Positions 41,201-50,249 of a stretch of DNA of 64,000 nt are shown one piece after another; the stretch's first letter is position 1, and each line of letters starts with the position of its first letter. The notes beneath the pieces are model-generated. The model was not told where the DNA came from. It saw only the letters and a list, made by a program, of their open reading frames with translations, and ran no database searches. Location of the stretch: assembly GCF_001730315.1 (NCBI RefSeq), contig NZ_MIKC01000038.1:163766-227765 (forward strand). Reading direction: 5' to 3'. The stretch comes from Enterococcus ureilyticus. Lineage in GTDB: Bacteria > Bacillota > Bacilli > Lactobacillales > Enterococcaceae. Made by a program: the position numbers and the translations under genes.

Positions 41201-41667
41201 TGACTCATTTTCACTTCCTTAACAGTTAAACACATGACCACTCCGTCTTCTTTAGGATGACTATAATAATTTTTTCGACGGTTGATGGGTTTGAATCCTT
41301 TTTTTTCATATAATTTTTGTGCGTTTGAATTAGACACACGTACTTCTAAAAAAGCCTGAGAAACGTTTTGTTCAACAAAGCGTTGGATCAGTTGATCGAT
41401 TAATCGACTACCATACCCTTGGTGTTGAAAATCTTTGTTGATCACAACATGAGTGATCTCCACTTCATCTAAAACCAAGTGATAACTGACAAAACCAAGC
41501 CATTGTTCTTGGTCGATCAGCACAAGATAATCACTCGTTTTTTGAGTTAAGTCAAGGCTAAATTGTTCTAGGGACCACGGCGAACCATCGCTGTATGACT
41601 GATTGCTTAAAGTCCAAAGTTTTTCCGCCGCCTGATTTACTGGTAATTGTTCTTTTGAATAATACAT
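41197..41667 (-). CDS. GNAT acetyltransferase, RimI type (second copy)
   Basis: A 156-aa GNAT enzyme. The acetyl-CoA loop [13 protein letters not shown] lies near 90 and the family C-terminus [23 protein letters not shown] near 118. It is about 25 residues shorter than the neighbouring copy. The RimI family acetylates the N-terminus of ribosomal protein S18 in E. coli, but with two tandem copies here the division of labour is open. It lies four bases after the first copy and overlaps tsaD. Confidence 0.85.
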   Translation of the reverse strand: MYYSKEQLPVNQAAEKLWTLSNQSYSDGSPWSLEQFSLDLTQKTSDYLVLIDQEQWLGFVSYHLVLDEVEITHVVINKDFQHQGYGSRLIDQLIQRFVEQNVSQAFLEVRVSNSNAQKLYEKKGFKPINRRKNYYSHPKEDGVVMCLTVKEVKMSQ

Positions 41668-41670
41668 CTT

Positions 41671-42219
41671 TCACTCTTCTTTTAAGTGTAACATCATTTC
41701 TAATGCATCTTCTTTATTTTCCGAATAATAGGCTGGTTTGATCGTATTCGAAACAAAACCCAGTTTCCGATATACACGTTGAGCATTTTTATTGCTGATC
41801 CTTACTTCTAAAGAAATTGTTTGACAATCGTTGACTCTTGCAAATTCCTGGACCTCTCTGATCAAAAAACTACCAATTCCATTTCCTTGATATTGAGTCA
41901 AAACAGCGACATTTGTAATGTGCGCATCTTTACCAAATATCCGACATCCAACAAAACCAATCGTTTGCTCATCCTTTTGAATAAGTAAATATAAGTGCGG
42001 CTCTGCTGCTTGAAGTTCCATCAAAAATGCTGTTTTTGTCCAAGGTAATTCCCCAGCATAGACTTCTCTTTCAATCGAAAGAAGATCTTTGATATCATCA
42101 AGTACAATTGCACGTATAAAATATTCTTGCTTTGAAATTTCGACCGTTCTGGCATCATAGGGTCGATTTTTAAAGAATTTTCCTAGAATACTATGAAAAA
42201 GATTAAATTTTTTCAACAT
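41671..42219 (-). CDS. rimI: GNAT acetyltransferase, RimI type (first copy)
   Basis: A 182-aa N-acetyltransferase with the acetyl-CoA motif YQGNGIGSFLIREVQEFA near 110 and SNKNAQRVYRKLGFVSNTIKPAYY near 145, the RimI pattern. An N-terminal extension of about 30 residues (FNLFHSILGKFFKNRPYD) precedes the domain. The gene overlaps the tsaB 3' end by 17 bases. In Firmicutes rimI typically sits between tsaB and tsaD, which supports this copy as the orthologue. Confidence 0.88.
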   Translation of the reverse strand: MLKKFNLFHSILGKFFKNRPYDARTVEISKQEYFIRAIVLDDIKDLLSIEREVYAGELPWTKTAFLMELQAAEPHLYLLIQKDEQTIGFVGCRIFGKDAHITNVAVLTQYQGNGIGSFLIREVQEFARVNDCQTISLEVRISNKNAQRVYRKLGFVSNTIKPAYYSENKEDALEMMLHLKEE

Positions 42220-42922
42220 AATTTTCTACCTCTGATGTATGTTCTTTTAGCCAATTTTCTTCTGCTTCCACACGTTTTAAATAATTAGGCAAAAAGTGGT
42301 GAATTTCTGGTTCTGGCTCCGCTTCTCCACCAATTTCCGCAAGAGTCACACCACTGGGAATTTGCCACTGAGTAATTGGATTGATCTGTGCATGGGGTAA
42401 TACTGATTCGATTTGAACACGGAATTTTTCAACATCTTCTCCAACGAAATAAACTTGTTCAAATTCTTTTAATTCTTTTAACCACACGTCTATTGCAATA
42501 TGGCGATCTGCTTTGATCATCTTCAGCTTGCCATCAACATATTCATAAGCCCCAGTATAAACATTATTTCTTCGGGCATCAAATACTGGAATAATGGGGC
42601 CTTCAATCCGCACACAATTGGCAGCTAAGGTCTTTAAACTTGAAACACCAACTAATTCTTTCTTTAGTGTATACGCAAGTGTTTTCGCTGTCGTTACACC
42701 GATTCGTAAGCCTGTATAAGAACCTGGTCCTTGAGCCACAACAATTCGATCAATGTCAGTAGGTGTCAACCCAATATCTTTTACTAATCGTGTGATCGTA
42801 GGCATCAAGGTTAAGCTATGGTTTTGTTTTACGGTGATTATATATTGTCCTAATAGTTTCTTCTCTTCACAAACTGCAACTGCCAACGTTTGATTCGAGG
42901 TATCGATTGCTAAAATCCGCAC
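42203..42922 (-). CDS. tsaB: tRNA t6A biosynthesis protein TsaB
   Basis: Partner of TsaD in tRNA t6A synthesis; an inactive ASKHA paralogue that scaffolds the complex. The 239 aa have RILAIDTSNQTLAVAV at the start, VVAQGPGSYTGLRIGVTTAKTLAY near 68 and IIPVFDARRNNVYTGAY near 110. The start is taken as GTG 42922, with AAAGGGA eight bases upstream; the in-frame ATGs at 42946 and 42943 precede that site. First gene of the cluster. Confidence 0.93.
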   Translation of the reverse strand: MRILAIDTSNQTLAVAVCEEKKLLGQYIITVKQNHSLTLMPTITRLVKDIGLTPTDIDRIVVAQGPGSYTGLRIGVTTAKTLAYTLKKELVGVSSLKTLAANCVRIEGPIIPVFDARRNNVYTGAYEYVDGKLKMIKADRHIAIDVWLKELKEFEQVYFVGEDVEKFRVQIESVLPHAQINPITQWQIPSGVTLAEIGGEAEPEPEIHHFLPNYLKRVEAEENWLKEHTSEVENYVEKI

Positions 42923-43005
42923 AAAAAAGTCCCTTTCTTTCATCATCTAGTTGGTCTATTGTAGCATATTTTTATTCTTTCGTAAAAACACGAAGAATTA
43001 AAAGC

Positions 43006-43041
43006 AAAAAGAGGCAAAATCGCTTGTTGCGCTTTACCTCT
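43006..43041 (-). terminator. Terminator after the PBP gene
   Basis: AGAGGTAAAGCGC and GCGATTTTGCCTCT form an interrupted stem on the minus strand (43010-43041), followed by five T. Confidence 0.7.
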
Positions 43042-43052
43042 CGCTTGATTGA

Positions 43053-45089
43053 TTAGTTGCTATTCGCTTCTAAATAATCAATCAACGGTTTGCTGATATT
43101 GGTTGCCGTATCATTTTTTCGAGAATCTTCTACCATGATCATCGCAGAGAATTTATTATTACTACGATCCATCGCTAAAAGAAAGCTATTTTCTTTCCCA
43201 ACTGTATCTTGCTTCTCTTTGATTTCGGCAGTTCCAGTTTTGGCTGCTAAGGAGAAATCTGGATTATACATATTATGAACGTATCCCGTTTCATCTTCTA
43301 CGCTACCTAACAAATCAGTCACAATTGTATTCGCTGCATTTGCACTGATCACATTTTCTTTCACTTTTGTTTCTTTATTCAGTTCAATTTTCGGATAAAC
43401 AAGTTTCCCTTCATTTTGGAAAACAGTATACATAGCAGCCTGTTGAATCGGTGTCACTAACAGTTGTCCTTGACCATATCCTGTATCTGCCAATAAAATT
43501 TCCGAATTAAATTTATCTTCATTTGAGATTTGTGCTGGATTCATCGGGATCGACAAATCTAGTTTTTCGCCAAAGATAAATTTGTCCAGACCTGTTCTGA
43601 ATGTTTCTTCACCCATCCGTAAGGTTTGTTCTGCAAAATAAATATTATCAGAATTGACTAATGCTGTTCTTAAATTTACTGGGCTAGCTTCTTTAACTCG
43701 GGTCACGAAGTAATCCCCCCAAGAGGCATCTTTTTGCCATTTCAAGCCATTGATTGCAATTTCTTCTTCTGGTTTTAAGGTGCCGGCATCTAAGCCAATT
43801 CCGCCGGTGATTGTCTTAAAGGTCGATCCAGGCGCATATCCTGTCGCAAATCGGGCAGTAAATGGTAAGTTTTCATTGGTTGCATACGCATCATAATCCG
43901 TTTGAGAAATGCCATTCGCCATCTTATTTGGATCAAAGGATGGTGAACTAGCTGCTGCTAATAAATCGCCTTGTTGAGGGGCCATGATCACAGCACTTCC
44001 TGGACGATTATTGAAAATGTTATAGCCTTGAGATTGTACATTCTTATCAATCGTCAACTGGATTTTTTCGCCATCCTTTTTATCCACTTGCTGAAGGACA
44101 CTTTTTGGTGTACCGTCTTCCTGAGTAATCGTGATACTACCGCCGTCTTGTCCTCTTAATTGTTTATCATAAGCCTGCTCTAAACCAACTTTCCCAACAA
44201 CGCCATTACTACTTAAAGTTGGGTCTTTCTCAATGTCCTCTGCTGTGATTGTGCCAACATAGCCAACCAATTGCGCAGCTGCTTCCTTCAATGGATAATA
44301 ACGAACAGTCGCATCCTGAGAGGCAGCTCCTTTAGGCAAAGTCGTAACTGGTTCAAAAGAGACTGTTAACGGTACGAAAGAATCCGCTTGGACCCATGAT
44401 TGCTTGAGTTTTTGTTCGATTTCATCTACAGAAATCTTGAACTGATCACTAAATGCTTTGATATTATTCGTTTTTTCTTGTCCGTCTCCTAGTTTCCCAG
44501 GTACAATGCCCACTTGATCAAAAGCTTGGTTGACAGCTAAGCCTTCTCCATTGCGATCGATGATTTCTCCTCGGTTTGCTGCATCTACCCCAATCGAAAT
44601 TTTGTCTTGTCCTGTCATTTCAGGGAAAATCAGATTAGGCGCCCAGTTGATTTTATATGTGTCAGTATCCTTTTGGATCGTTGTTTTATAGGATAAATCT
44701 GTCAGATTGCCAAGTGGCGTAGTCATCTCTAAATTGTAAGTAAATGTGTATTTTCCTTCTTTTTCTTGGGTGACTTTGATGTTTTTGCTCTTGATTCCTT
44801 GCGCTTGAATACCAGAAAAAATCGTTTGGTATTTTTCTACAACTTTGGCATCATCATAACCACTTTCTTTTACAGAAGTTTCATTTAGTAATTCAGGTAA
44901 TTGCTCAAATTCTTGTTTTGAAAGATAGTTTAAAAAAGACTTCGCCGATTTTTCTGCTTTATTCAACTCTTGATTTTTCTGCCACGAACTATAAGCAAAA
45001 TAACCTCCCGCCAAAACTATTACAGCTGCGGCAGCGCTAATCACTATGATAACTGGTTTATTTCCTTTTTTTTTGGTTACTCTTTCCAT
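43053..45089 (-). CDS. pbp5: Low-affinity class B penicillin-binding protein (PBP4/PBP5 type)
   Basis: A DD-transpeptidase cross-linking peptidoglycan; in enterococci this class has low affinity for beta-lactams and underlies intrinsic cephalosporin tolerance. The 678 aa (the length of E. faecium Pbp5) begin with a basic tail and one membrane helix (about 14-38), a MecA-N-like domain (about 40-155), a dimerisation domain, then the transpeptidase. Active-site motifs are STFK (in APGSTFKTI near 425), SDN (ALVNSDNIYFA near 480) and KTGT (SLAAKTGTAEI near 615). The start at 45089 has GGGGGA before it. Followed by its own terminator. No resistance claim can be made from sequence alone. Confidence 0.93.
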   Translation of the reverse strand: MERVTKKKGNKPVIIVISAAAAVIVLAGGYFAYSSWQKNQELNKAEKSAKSFLNYLSKQEFEQLPELLNETSVKESGYDDAKVVEKYQTIFSGIQAQGIKSKNIKVTQEKEGKYTFTYNLEMTTPLGNLTDLSYKTTIQKDTDTYKINWAPNLIFPEMTGQDKISIGVDAANRGEIIDRNGEGLAVNQAFDQVGIVPGKLGDGQEKTNNIKAFSDQFKISVDEIEQKLKQSWVQADSFVPLTVSFEPVTTLPKGAASQDATVRYYPLKEAAAQLVGYVGTITAEDIEKDPTLSSNGVVGKVGLEQAYDKQLRGQDGGSITITQEDGTPKSVLQQVDKKDGEKIQLTIDKNVQSQGYNIFNNRPGSAVIMAPQQGDLLAAASSPSFDPNKMANGISQTDYDAYATNENLPFTARFATGYAPGSTFKTITGGIGLDAGTLKPEEEIAINGLKWQKDASWGDYFVTRVKEASPVNLRTALVNSDNIYFAEQTLRMGEETFRTGLDKFIFGEKLDLSIPMNPAQISNEDKFNSEILLADTGYGQGQLLVTPIQQAAMYTVFQNEGKLVYPKIELNKETKVKENVISANAANTIVTDLLGSVEDETGYVHNMYNPDFSLAAKTGTAEIKEKQDTVGKENSFLLAMDRSNNKFSAMIMVEDSRKNDTATNISKPLIDYLEANSN

Positions 45090-45337
45090 TTTCCAATCCC
45101 CCAAATCTTGTTTCTTTCTATCTATTCATTATACCTTATTCATCTAAACCTATGATAGAAAAAAGAAGTATTTATCAAAATTATAAATAATTCGACTTTT
45201 TTTGCGCTGATAATTATTATAAGTACAATTTTATTTATAGTCAGCGATACAATAATGTTTTCATCTATTCATTTGCAGGTATAGTCAAAAAAATTATGGT
45301 AGCAAAAAACTTTATGAAAGCCATAGCTTTTAACCCT

Positions 45338-45376
45338 AAAAAAGGAAAGCCTCGTATTTTACGAATGACTTTCCTT
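45338..45376 (-). terminator. Terminator of the sorbose-type operon
   Basis: AAGGAAAG and CTTTCCTT (45342-45349 with 45369-45376) close the stem, followed by six T on the minus strand. Between this and the PBP start (45090-45337) I see only an AT-rich stretch with a lone TATAAT at 45128-45133. Confidence 0.8.
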
Positions 45377-45383
45377 GTATATT

Positions 45384-46613
45384 TTAAATTCTATTAAAAC
45401 TCTTTAGTACAAATTCTTCTGCTTCTTTACTCCAAATACCATCAGTCTTGTGAAGGATATCAGCTAATTGAGCATTATGGTTTTCCATTTCCGCTAATGG
45501 AAGTAATTTAGAAGACAAATGTGTGTAAACTAACTTCTTCCCTCCACCAATTTCTGATTGATGCAAGGTTGTCTCGGCTACCGCATCCAACCCTAAAATA
45601 TGCGTGACGACATTGGCAACTTTTACTTGTTTTGTTTCAATCAGTTCAACAGCCTTGCGCATGTCCTCTGTATTTCCACCTGAAGTTCCAACATAATGAG
45701 TGAATGAATAATGTACATCATAGAAATTGATTGGCGCTGAAAATGATTTGTCTTGCGGCCCTGCAAAGAAGTTCAGACAGCCATCTGGGTTCAGTAATTT
45801 AGAAGCATCCGCGACAACGTCCGAAACAGGAACCATTACAAAAATATCATCAAATCCTCCAGAAACCGTTTGTTTTAGCACCTCAACTTGATTTTCTAAC
45901 TCTTTTACATTGAGATATGTCACTTCAATACCATTTTGACTTGGATATAATTTTTCAGCACGTTTTAATTTTTCGTCACTCATATCCGTGATCACAATTT
46001 TTTTAGGTGTGGTCGGCCCATGCAAGGCATAATCGATTGCTAATAAGCCCATTGGACCGGTACCGCCCATAATTAGTAGATGACCATCTGATTTGATTCC
46101 CATTCTATGTTCATAAGAGCCTTCAATCAAATGATAATTTGCTTCAAATGCGCCAATCACACATGATAAAGGTTCGATCAATGAGCCTTCAAAGTAAGTC
46201 TCTCCTTTATATGGAATTAAGCAGTCCTGCTCCATAACATCTCGCGATAAAATGATGTACGTTGCATCTCCTCCTGTATAGGCATAGGAATATCCTGGAC
46301 AATCTGGACGATCTGGCAATTGAAGGTTTGCTTGTACTACGTAGCGCTCTCCTGCTTGGTATTTCCCTTGCCATTTACTACCCACTTCTAAGATCTCACC
46401 GCAAAACTCATGTCCAATAATAATTGGGTTGTGCTCTAAATCTTGCGGTGCCTTTTTGTGTTCTTGACCTTGATTAGCCAGTTTCCATGTAGACATGCAA
46501 ATACTATCTGTCACAACAGAGGCCAAAATTTCATCCTCTTTAATTTCAGGTAATTCAAACGCTTCTAAGCGTAAATCTTTTTTTCCATATAAACGGACTG
46601 CTTTTGTTTCCAT
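45384..46613 (-). CDS. sorE: L-sorbose-1-phosphate reductase-like zinc dehydrogenase
   Basis: A 409-aa medium-chain dehydrogenase. Seen: catalytic-zinc area IGHEFCGEILEVG near 70, EPLSCVIGAFE near 150 (conserved Glu/Cys), and a Rossmann segment LLIMGGTGPMGLLAIDYA near 187. It lacks the structural-zinc four-cysteine loop of AdhP (PDRPDCPGYSY instead). Its place at the end of a mannose-family PTS plus sorbitol-6-P-dehydrogenase-like SDR operon matches SorE, which reduces L-sorbose-1-P to D-glucitol-6-P. Assignment rests on length, motif and context; another ketose-1-P is possible. Confidence 0.8.
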   Translation of the reverse strand: METKAVRLYGKKDLRLEAFELPEIKEDEILASVVTDSICMSTWKLANQGQEHKKAPQDLEHNPIIIGHEFCGEILEVGSKWQGKYQAGERYVVQANLQLPDRPDCPGYSYAYTGGDATYIILSRDVMEQDCLIPYKGETYFEGSLIEPLSCVIGAFEANYHLIEGSYEHRMGIKSDGHLLIMGGTGPMGLLAIDYALHGPTTPKKIVITDMSDEKLKRAEKLYPSQNGIEVTYLNVKELENQVEVLKQTVSGGFDDIFVMVPVSDVVADASKLLNPDGCLNFFAGPQDKSFSAPINFYDVHYSFTHYVGTSGGNTEDMRKAVELIETKQVKVANVVTHILGLDAVAETTLHQSEIGGGKKLVYTHLSSKLLPLAEMENHNAQLADILHKTDGIWSKEAEEFVLKSFNRI

Positions 46614-46634
46614 CCTAAAATACCTCCAACTATT

Positions 46635-47495
46635 TTAATTTAAAAGACCTAATCCATACCCTACAATTCCCACTGCGAATAAAACAAAAATCAATACAAT
46701 CGGACTTACCTTTTTCTTCAATAATTTCATCATTAATAAGGTCAATCCTAAGGCTAACAGCCCAGGAACTAAATCATCCAACACATTTTGAACTGTCGTA
46801 ACAATCATTTTTCCATCTTGTCCAGGTGTTTTTGACACAACTAAAGGGATATTGATCGTTGTCCACTTAGTCACAAGGACACCCATGATAAATAGCCCTA
46901 AAATGGTCGCACCTTCCGTCAATTTCTGCAAAAGATTACCTGACAGATCTTTAACGATGTCTAAACCTTTTCTGAATCCATAAGTTAAACCAAACCATTT
47001 CATGCTCAGACGAACGGCATTAAAAGCTATAAAAAAGAGAATAGGACCCAAAATATTCCCAGACAAAGCAAGTGAGGCACCGATTGCTGCTGCAATCGGA
47101 CGCAGAGTCCCCCAAACTAAGGGATCGCCCACACCTGCTAACGGACCCATCAAGCCCACTTTTAAACTATTGATCGTACCATCATCGATATCAGCGCCAC
47201 TTGCTTTGGCTTCTTCCATCGCAATCGTTACACCAATCACAGGACCACAGACAGCTGGTGTTGTATTAAAGAATGTTAAATGTCGTTTTAGCGCTTCTGA
47301 CTGTTCTTCTTTTGTATAGTAAATTCTCTTGATTGTCGGAATCATGTCCACGCAAAAAGCAAGTGCGTGAATCCGTTCATAATTAAAAGATGCTTGTTGA
47401 AAGTTTGAAAAAACAAACGTCATCATTAAATCTTTTTTTGTGATGACGGATTGTAAGGGCTGCTCCTCAATCGTTTCGCTCACTATTGTCTCCAT
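46635..47495 (-). CDS. PTS mannose/sorbose-family EIID component
   Basis: A 286-aa membrane subunit of the sugar channel. It carries the family's TKKDLMMTFVFSNFQQASFNYERIHALAFC near 20 and GPLAGVGDPLVWGTLRPIAAAIGASLA near 117, with the last membrane helices near the C-terminus. It functions with the EIIC encoded just upstream. RBS GGGAGGAAAAAA before the ATG. Twelve bases after EIIC and 21 before the reductase gene, so it is part of one transcript. Confidence 0.92.
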   Translation of the reverse strand: METIVSETIEEQPLQSVITKKDLMMTFVFSNFQQASFNYERIHALAFCVDMIPTIKRIYYTKEEQSEALKRHLTFFNTTPAVCGPVIGVTIAMEEAKASGADIDDGTINSLKVGLMGPLAGVGDPLVWGTLRPIAAAIGASLALSGNILGPILFFIAFNAVRLSMKWFGLTYGFRKGLDIVKDLSGNLLQKLTEGATILGLFIMGVLVTKWTTINIPLVVSKTPGQDGKMIVTTVQNVLDDLVPGLLALGLTLLMMKLLKKKVSPIVLIFVLFAVGIVGYGLGLLN

Positions 47496-47506
47496 TTTTT
47501 TCCTCC

Positions 47507-48322
47507 CTAATCATCTAATTCATCGTCTGCAACAATTGCTCCTGAATAAACCATCTGTTCGTTTGGTTGTAAGGTGAGTGACTTAGTAAAATTAGGATTC
47601 AATTGAACATAAATCAATGCAATGATTAAACCAATCACACCAAATGAAAGCAAACTAAATTCCAAATAGCCACCTAAAACAAACCCTAAATAGAAAAATG
47701 GCATCAAGTATTTTACACTCATCATATTTAGAACCATGGCATACCCGACTACCACAATAAAGCCGCCAGCAACTGCCAGCCCACCTGTAACGACTTCTGG
47801 AATCATTGCCAACATTTTATTGACCATTTCCGCACTAACAAATATGGCAACAATCGTCGCAGGAATCGCTACACGTAGCGCTTGAACAAATAATGCACTA
47901 AAATGAAGAAAAATAATTTTGTTAAAAGCTGCCGTCTCGGCTTCTTTATCCGCAGCGTGTTGAAAAGCGACCGTAATCGTCCGAGCAATTACTGTTAAAA
48001 CTTGGCCTGCTGCGGCCACTGGCAAAGCAATTGCAATACCGGCTTGAATGTCCTGATGCCCGACTACTACTAAGATTGTCGCAATCACACTTGCCAAAGC
48101 AGAGTCTGGTGATTGTGCCGCGCCAATATTCATCCAACCTAAAGCAATCAGCTCTAATGTTCCACCTAAAATAATTCCTGTTGTCAGGTCACCTAAAATC
48201 AATCCAACAATGGTACATGCAATTAAAGGGCGATGGGTTTGAAATTCATCTAAAACACTCCCCATACCCGCAACACATGAAAAGATAAAAATCAGTACAA
48301 TTTGAATTATCGATAACGCCAT
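47507..48322 (-). CDS. PTS mannose/sorbose-family EIIC component
   Basis: A 271-aa multi-pass membrane channel protein. The mannose-family motifs are FSCVAGMGSVLDEFQTHRP near 14, GLILGDLTTGIILGGTLELIALGWMNIGAAQSPDSA near 40 and a C-terminal cytosolic tail after about residue 240. It forms the translocation unit with EIID. ATG 48322 follows GGAGGAGCAAA. Confidence 0.92.
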   Translation of the reverse strand: MALSIIQIVLIFIFSCVAGMGSVLDEFQTHRPLIACTIVGLILGDLTTGIILGGTLELIALGWMNIGAAQSPDSALASVIATILVVVGHQDIQAGIAIALPVAAAGQVLTVIARTITVAFQHAADKEAETAAFNKIIFLHFSALFVQALRVAIPATIVAIFVSAEMVNKMLAMIPEVVTGGLAVAGGFIVVVGYAMVLNMMSVKYLMPFFYLGFVLGGYLEFSLLSFGVIGLIIALIYVQLNPNFTKSLTLQPNEQMVYSGAIVADDELDD

Positions 48323-48333
48323 TTTGCTCCTCC

Positions 48334-48825
48334 TTAATTCGTAACTGCTTCTTTTAATTTCCCTTCAAAATCGATTTTAGGATCTGTTGCAACAACACGG
48401 CAATCTAACGTAACTGCTAATTCTTTCAGCTCATAGAATGCCTCTATATCTCTTTGACTAACAGAGATGGCTTTCGTGATCTGTGTTTTACCATTTCTAA
48501 ATTGCATACCGCCGATATTGATTGTCTTTAATGGGACCCCACCTTTAACTAATGCTACAACTTCGCTAGGATTCGTAAATAAATAGAACACTGTTTCTGT
48601 TTTGTATTTAGGATTTTGATACACTTTGATGGCTTTTTCTACGTCAACAATATTGACTTTGATCCCTGGAGGTGCGGCTTGTTTAACTAAGGTTTTGCGG
48701 ATCTCATCTTCATTTACTTCTTTGCTAACAACGATGATTCGTTGAGCTCCTGCTTCTTTAGCCCAAACAGTTGCTACTTGTCCATGGATCAATCGATCAT
48801 CGATTCTTGCTAATTTTATTTCCAT
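48334..48825 (-). CDS. PTS mannose/sorbose-family EIIB component
   Basis: A 163-aa cytosolic phosphocarrier. The active-site histidine is His-14, in the signature RIDDRLIHGQVATVWAKE; the family hallmark is phospho-histidine rather than cysteine. Phosphate passes from EIIA to this protein and then to the incoming sugar. It starts two bases before the end of the EIIA gene region, with only a single-base gap, in the same operon. Confidence 0.93.
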   Translation of the reverse strand: MEIKLARIDDRLIHGQVATVWAKEAGAQRIIVVSKEVNEDEIRKTLVKQAAPPGIKVNIVDVEKAIKVYQNPKYKTETVFYLFTNPSEVVALVKGGVPLKTINIGGMQFRNGKTQITKAISVSQRDIEAFYELKELAVTLDCRVVATDPKIDFEGKLKEAVTN

Positions 48826-48826
48826 C

Positions 48827-49243
48827 TCAAAATTCCTCCTCGTCTTTAATAACTTGTTCTTTAAATGATTTTACAGTTTCAGCCGCAGCTTCTTTCACTA
48901 TGTTAACGACTTGACTGAGCGGTGTTGCATCAATCATAGCCGCTACTTCCAACACCATTGGTAATGACATACCTGAAATCACTTCGATCTGCAGTGTTGG
49001 TTCTTTCATACAAATACTACAGCTAGCATTGTAAGGTGTGCCGCAGAAAAGATCCGTAATAAGCAGCGTTTCTTCATTTGATTTTTTAAGGTCTTTCATT
49101 ATTTTTTCAGACAAGCTTTCTAATCCATCATGCTTGGAAAATTCAATCGCAGAAAAATGAGATAATTCACCAAAAATCATTTCAGCAGAGTTTTTCATCT
49201 CTAAAGCAAGTTTTCCGTGCGCTACTAGCACTACTTTTGTCAT
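48827..49243 (-). CDS. PTS mannose/sorbose-family EIIA component
   Basis: A 138-aa phosphocarrier of the EIIA-Man fold. The active-site histidine is His-9 in VVLVAHGKLALEMK; LLITDLFCGTPYNAS near 60 is the second conserved segment, followed by EVISGMSLPMVLE near 85. Encoded as a separate polypeptide rather than fused to EIIB. It accepts phosphate from HPr. Five bases downstream of the SDR gene. Confidence 0.93.
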   Translation of the reverse strand: MTKVVLVAHGKLALEMKNSAEMIFGELSHFSAIEFSKHDGLESLSEKIMKDLKKSNEETLLITDLFCGTPYNASCSICMKEPTLQIEVISGMSLPMVLEVAAMIDATPLSQVVNIVKEAAAETVKSFKEQVIKDEEEF

Positions 49244-49248
49244 TCAAG

Positions 49249-50046
49249 TTACCCCCTCGTCTTCCCACCAGCAACATTGATTGTCACCCCACTGAGATAA
49301 CTAGAACGATCTGATATTAAATAAACGACTAAATCTGCCACCTCAACCAATTTTCCACTTCTCCCCAGTGGAATTGTACTTGTTTGACTGTAGCCCGCTC
49401 TGATTTCGTCCACTGTCTTTCCTCTCGTATAAGCTAAAGCGGATTCATAACTTGCTGTCCGTAAGCCCGTTTCCTCCATAATACCTGGTGCAATCCCTAC
49501 TACTCGAATGCCTAATTTGCCTAATTCTTTTGACCAAGAACGAGTAAAGCTATTGATTGCCGCTTTAGTTGCAGCATAACAACTTTGTCCTTCTGAACCC
49601 TCAAGTCCACTTTCAGAAGACATATTGATAATCACACCAGCTCCTTCTTTGATTAAGTATCGACTAACAGCTTGACTCATTAGATAAACGCCTTTTTGAT
49701 TAATATTCACCATCTTTTCAAAAAGTGCGTCATTTAATTCATAGGGACTATCCAATTGATTTGTATCTGCCAACAGCGCTGGAATGTTAATTCCCGCATT
49801 ATTTACCAAAGCATCAATTTTTCCAAACATATCTATAGTAGATTTAACAGCTTGTTCCACAGATACACGTGACGTTACATCCGTTTGAATAAAAGAAAGG
49901 TTTTCATGCTCAAAAGTCCCTTCTTGCAAATCTGTATTTACTACTTTGACGCCTAAATGACACAATTCCTTGACTATCGCCGCACCGATACCTGAAGATC
50001 CACCTGTTACGATAACCGTTTTTTTCTCTACTTCTAACCAGCTCAT
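49249..50046 (-). CDS. SDR dehydrogenase, probable sorbitol-6-phosphate 2-dehydrogenase
   Basis: A 265-aa short-chain dehydrogenase: TGGSSGIGAAI cofactor loop near 15, NNAGIN near 85, catalytic Ser in INMSSESGLEG near 142, and YAATK (catalytic Tyr and Lys) near 157. In sorbose operons the homologue (SorF in Lactobacillus, SorD in Klebsiella) oxidises D-glucitol-6-P to D-fructose-6-P, which pfkA can then use. ATG 50046 has GGAG seven bases upstream. First structural gene behind the regulated promoter. Confidence 0.82.
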   Translation of the reverse strand: MSWLEVEKKTVIVTGGSSGIGAAIVKELCHLGVKVVNTDLQEGTFEHENLSFIQTDVTSRVSVEQAVKSTIDMFGKIDALVNNAGINIPALLADTNQLDSPYELNDALFEKMVNINQKGVYLMSQAVSRYLIKEGAGVIINMSSESGLEGSEGQSCYAATKAAINSFTRSWSKELGKLGIRVVGIAPGIMEETGLRTASYESALAYTRGKTVDEIRAGYSQTSTIPLGRSGKLVEVADLVVYLISDRSSYLSGVTINVAGGKTRG

Positions 50047-50084
50047 TAGAACACTCCTCACATTAGTGATTTAATATTAACTTA

Positions 50085-50096
50085 TGTGATATCACA
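50085..50096. promoter_or_regulatory. Perfect palindrome downstream of the sorbose-type promoter
   Basis: TGTGATATCACA, 12-bp perfect inverted repeat, just after the -10 and therefore around the transcription start. A candidate operator for the SorC-family regulator. Confidence 0.5.
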
Positions 50097-50101
50097 AACT
50101 C

Positions 50102-50130
50102 ATTATATGTATGTGCTTTCACAATGTCAA
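50102..50130 (-). promoter_or_regulatory. Promoter of the sorbose-type operon
   Basis: TTGACA (50125-50130), a 17-bp spacer and TATAAT (50102-50107): full consensus in both hexamers, implying that repression rather than a weak promoter keeps it off. Confidence 0.9.
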
Positions 50131-50138
50131 GCACTTTT

Positions 50139-50150
50139 TCACATTTGTTA
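50139..50150. promoter_or_regulatory. Candidate regulator site upstream of the -35
   Basis: TCACATTTGTTA, matching 11 of 12 bases of the site in front of the regulator gene (51248-51259). It is centred about 14 bp upstream of the -35 hexamer. Confidence 0.5.
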
Positions 50151-50166
50151 TTCCCAAATCACAAAT

Positions 50167-50207
50167 AACGTCCTAGAGAACTAAGTTTTTTAGTTTTCTA
50201 GAACGTT
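50167..50207 (-). terminator. Hairpin after the regulator gene
   Basis: AACGT-CTAGA-AACTAA pairs with TTAGTT-TCTAG-AACGTT across 50167-50207. The T run is weak, so termination is probable but not certain. Confidence 0.5.
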
Positions 50208-50249
50208 ATAAAGTTAGGGTTTCAACTTGATTGAACCAAATTTAATGAA

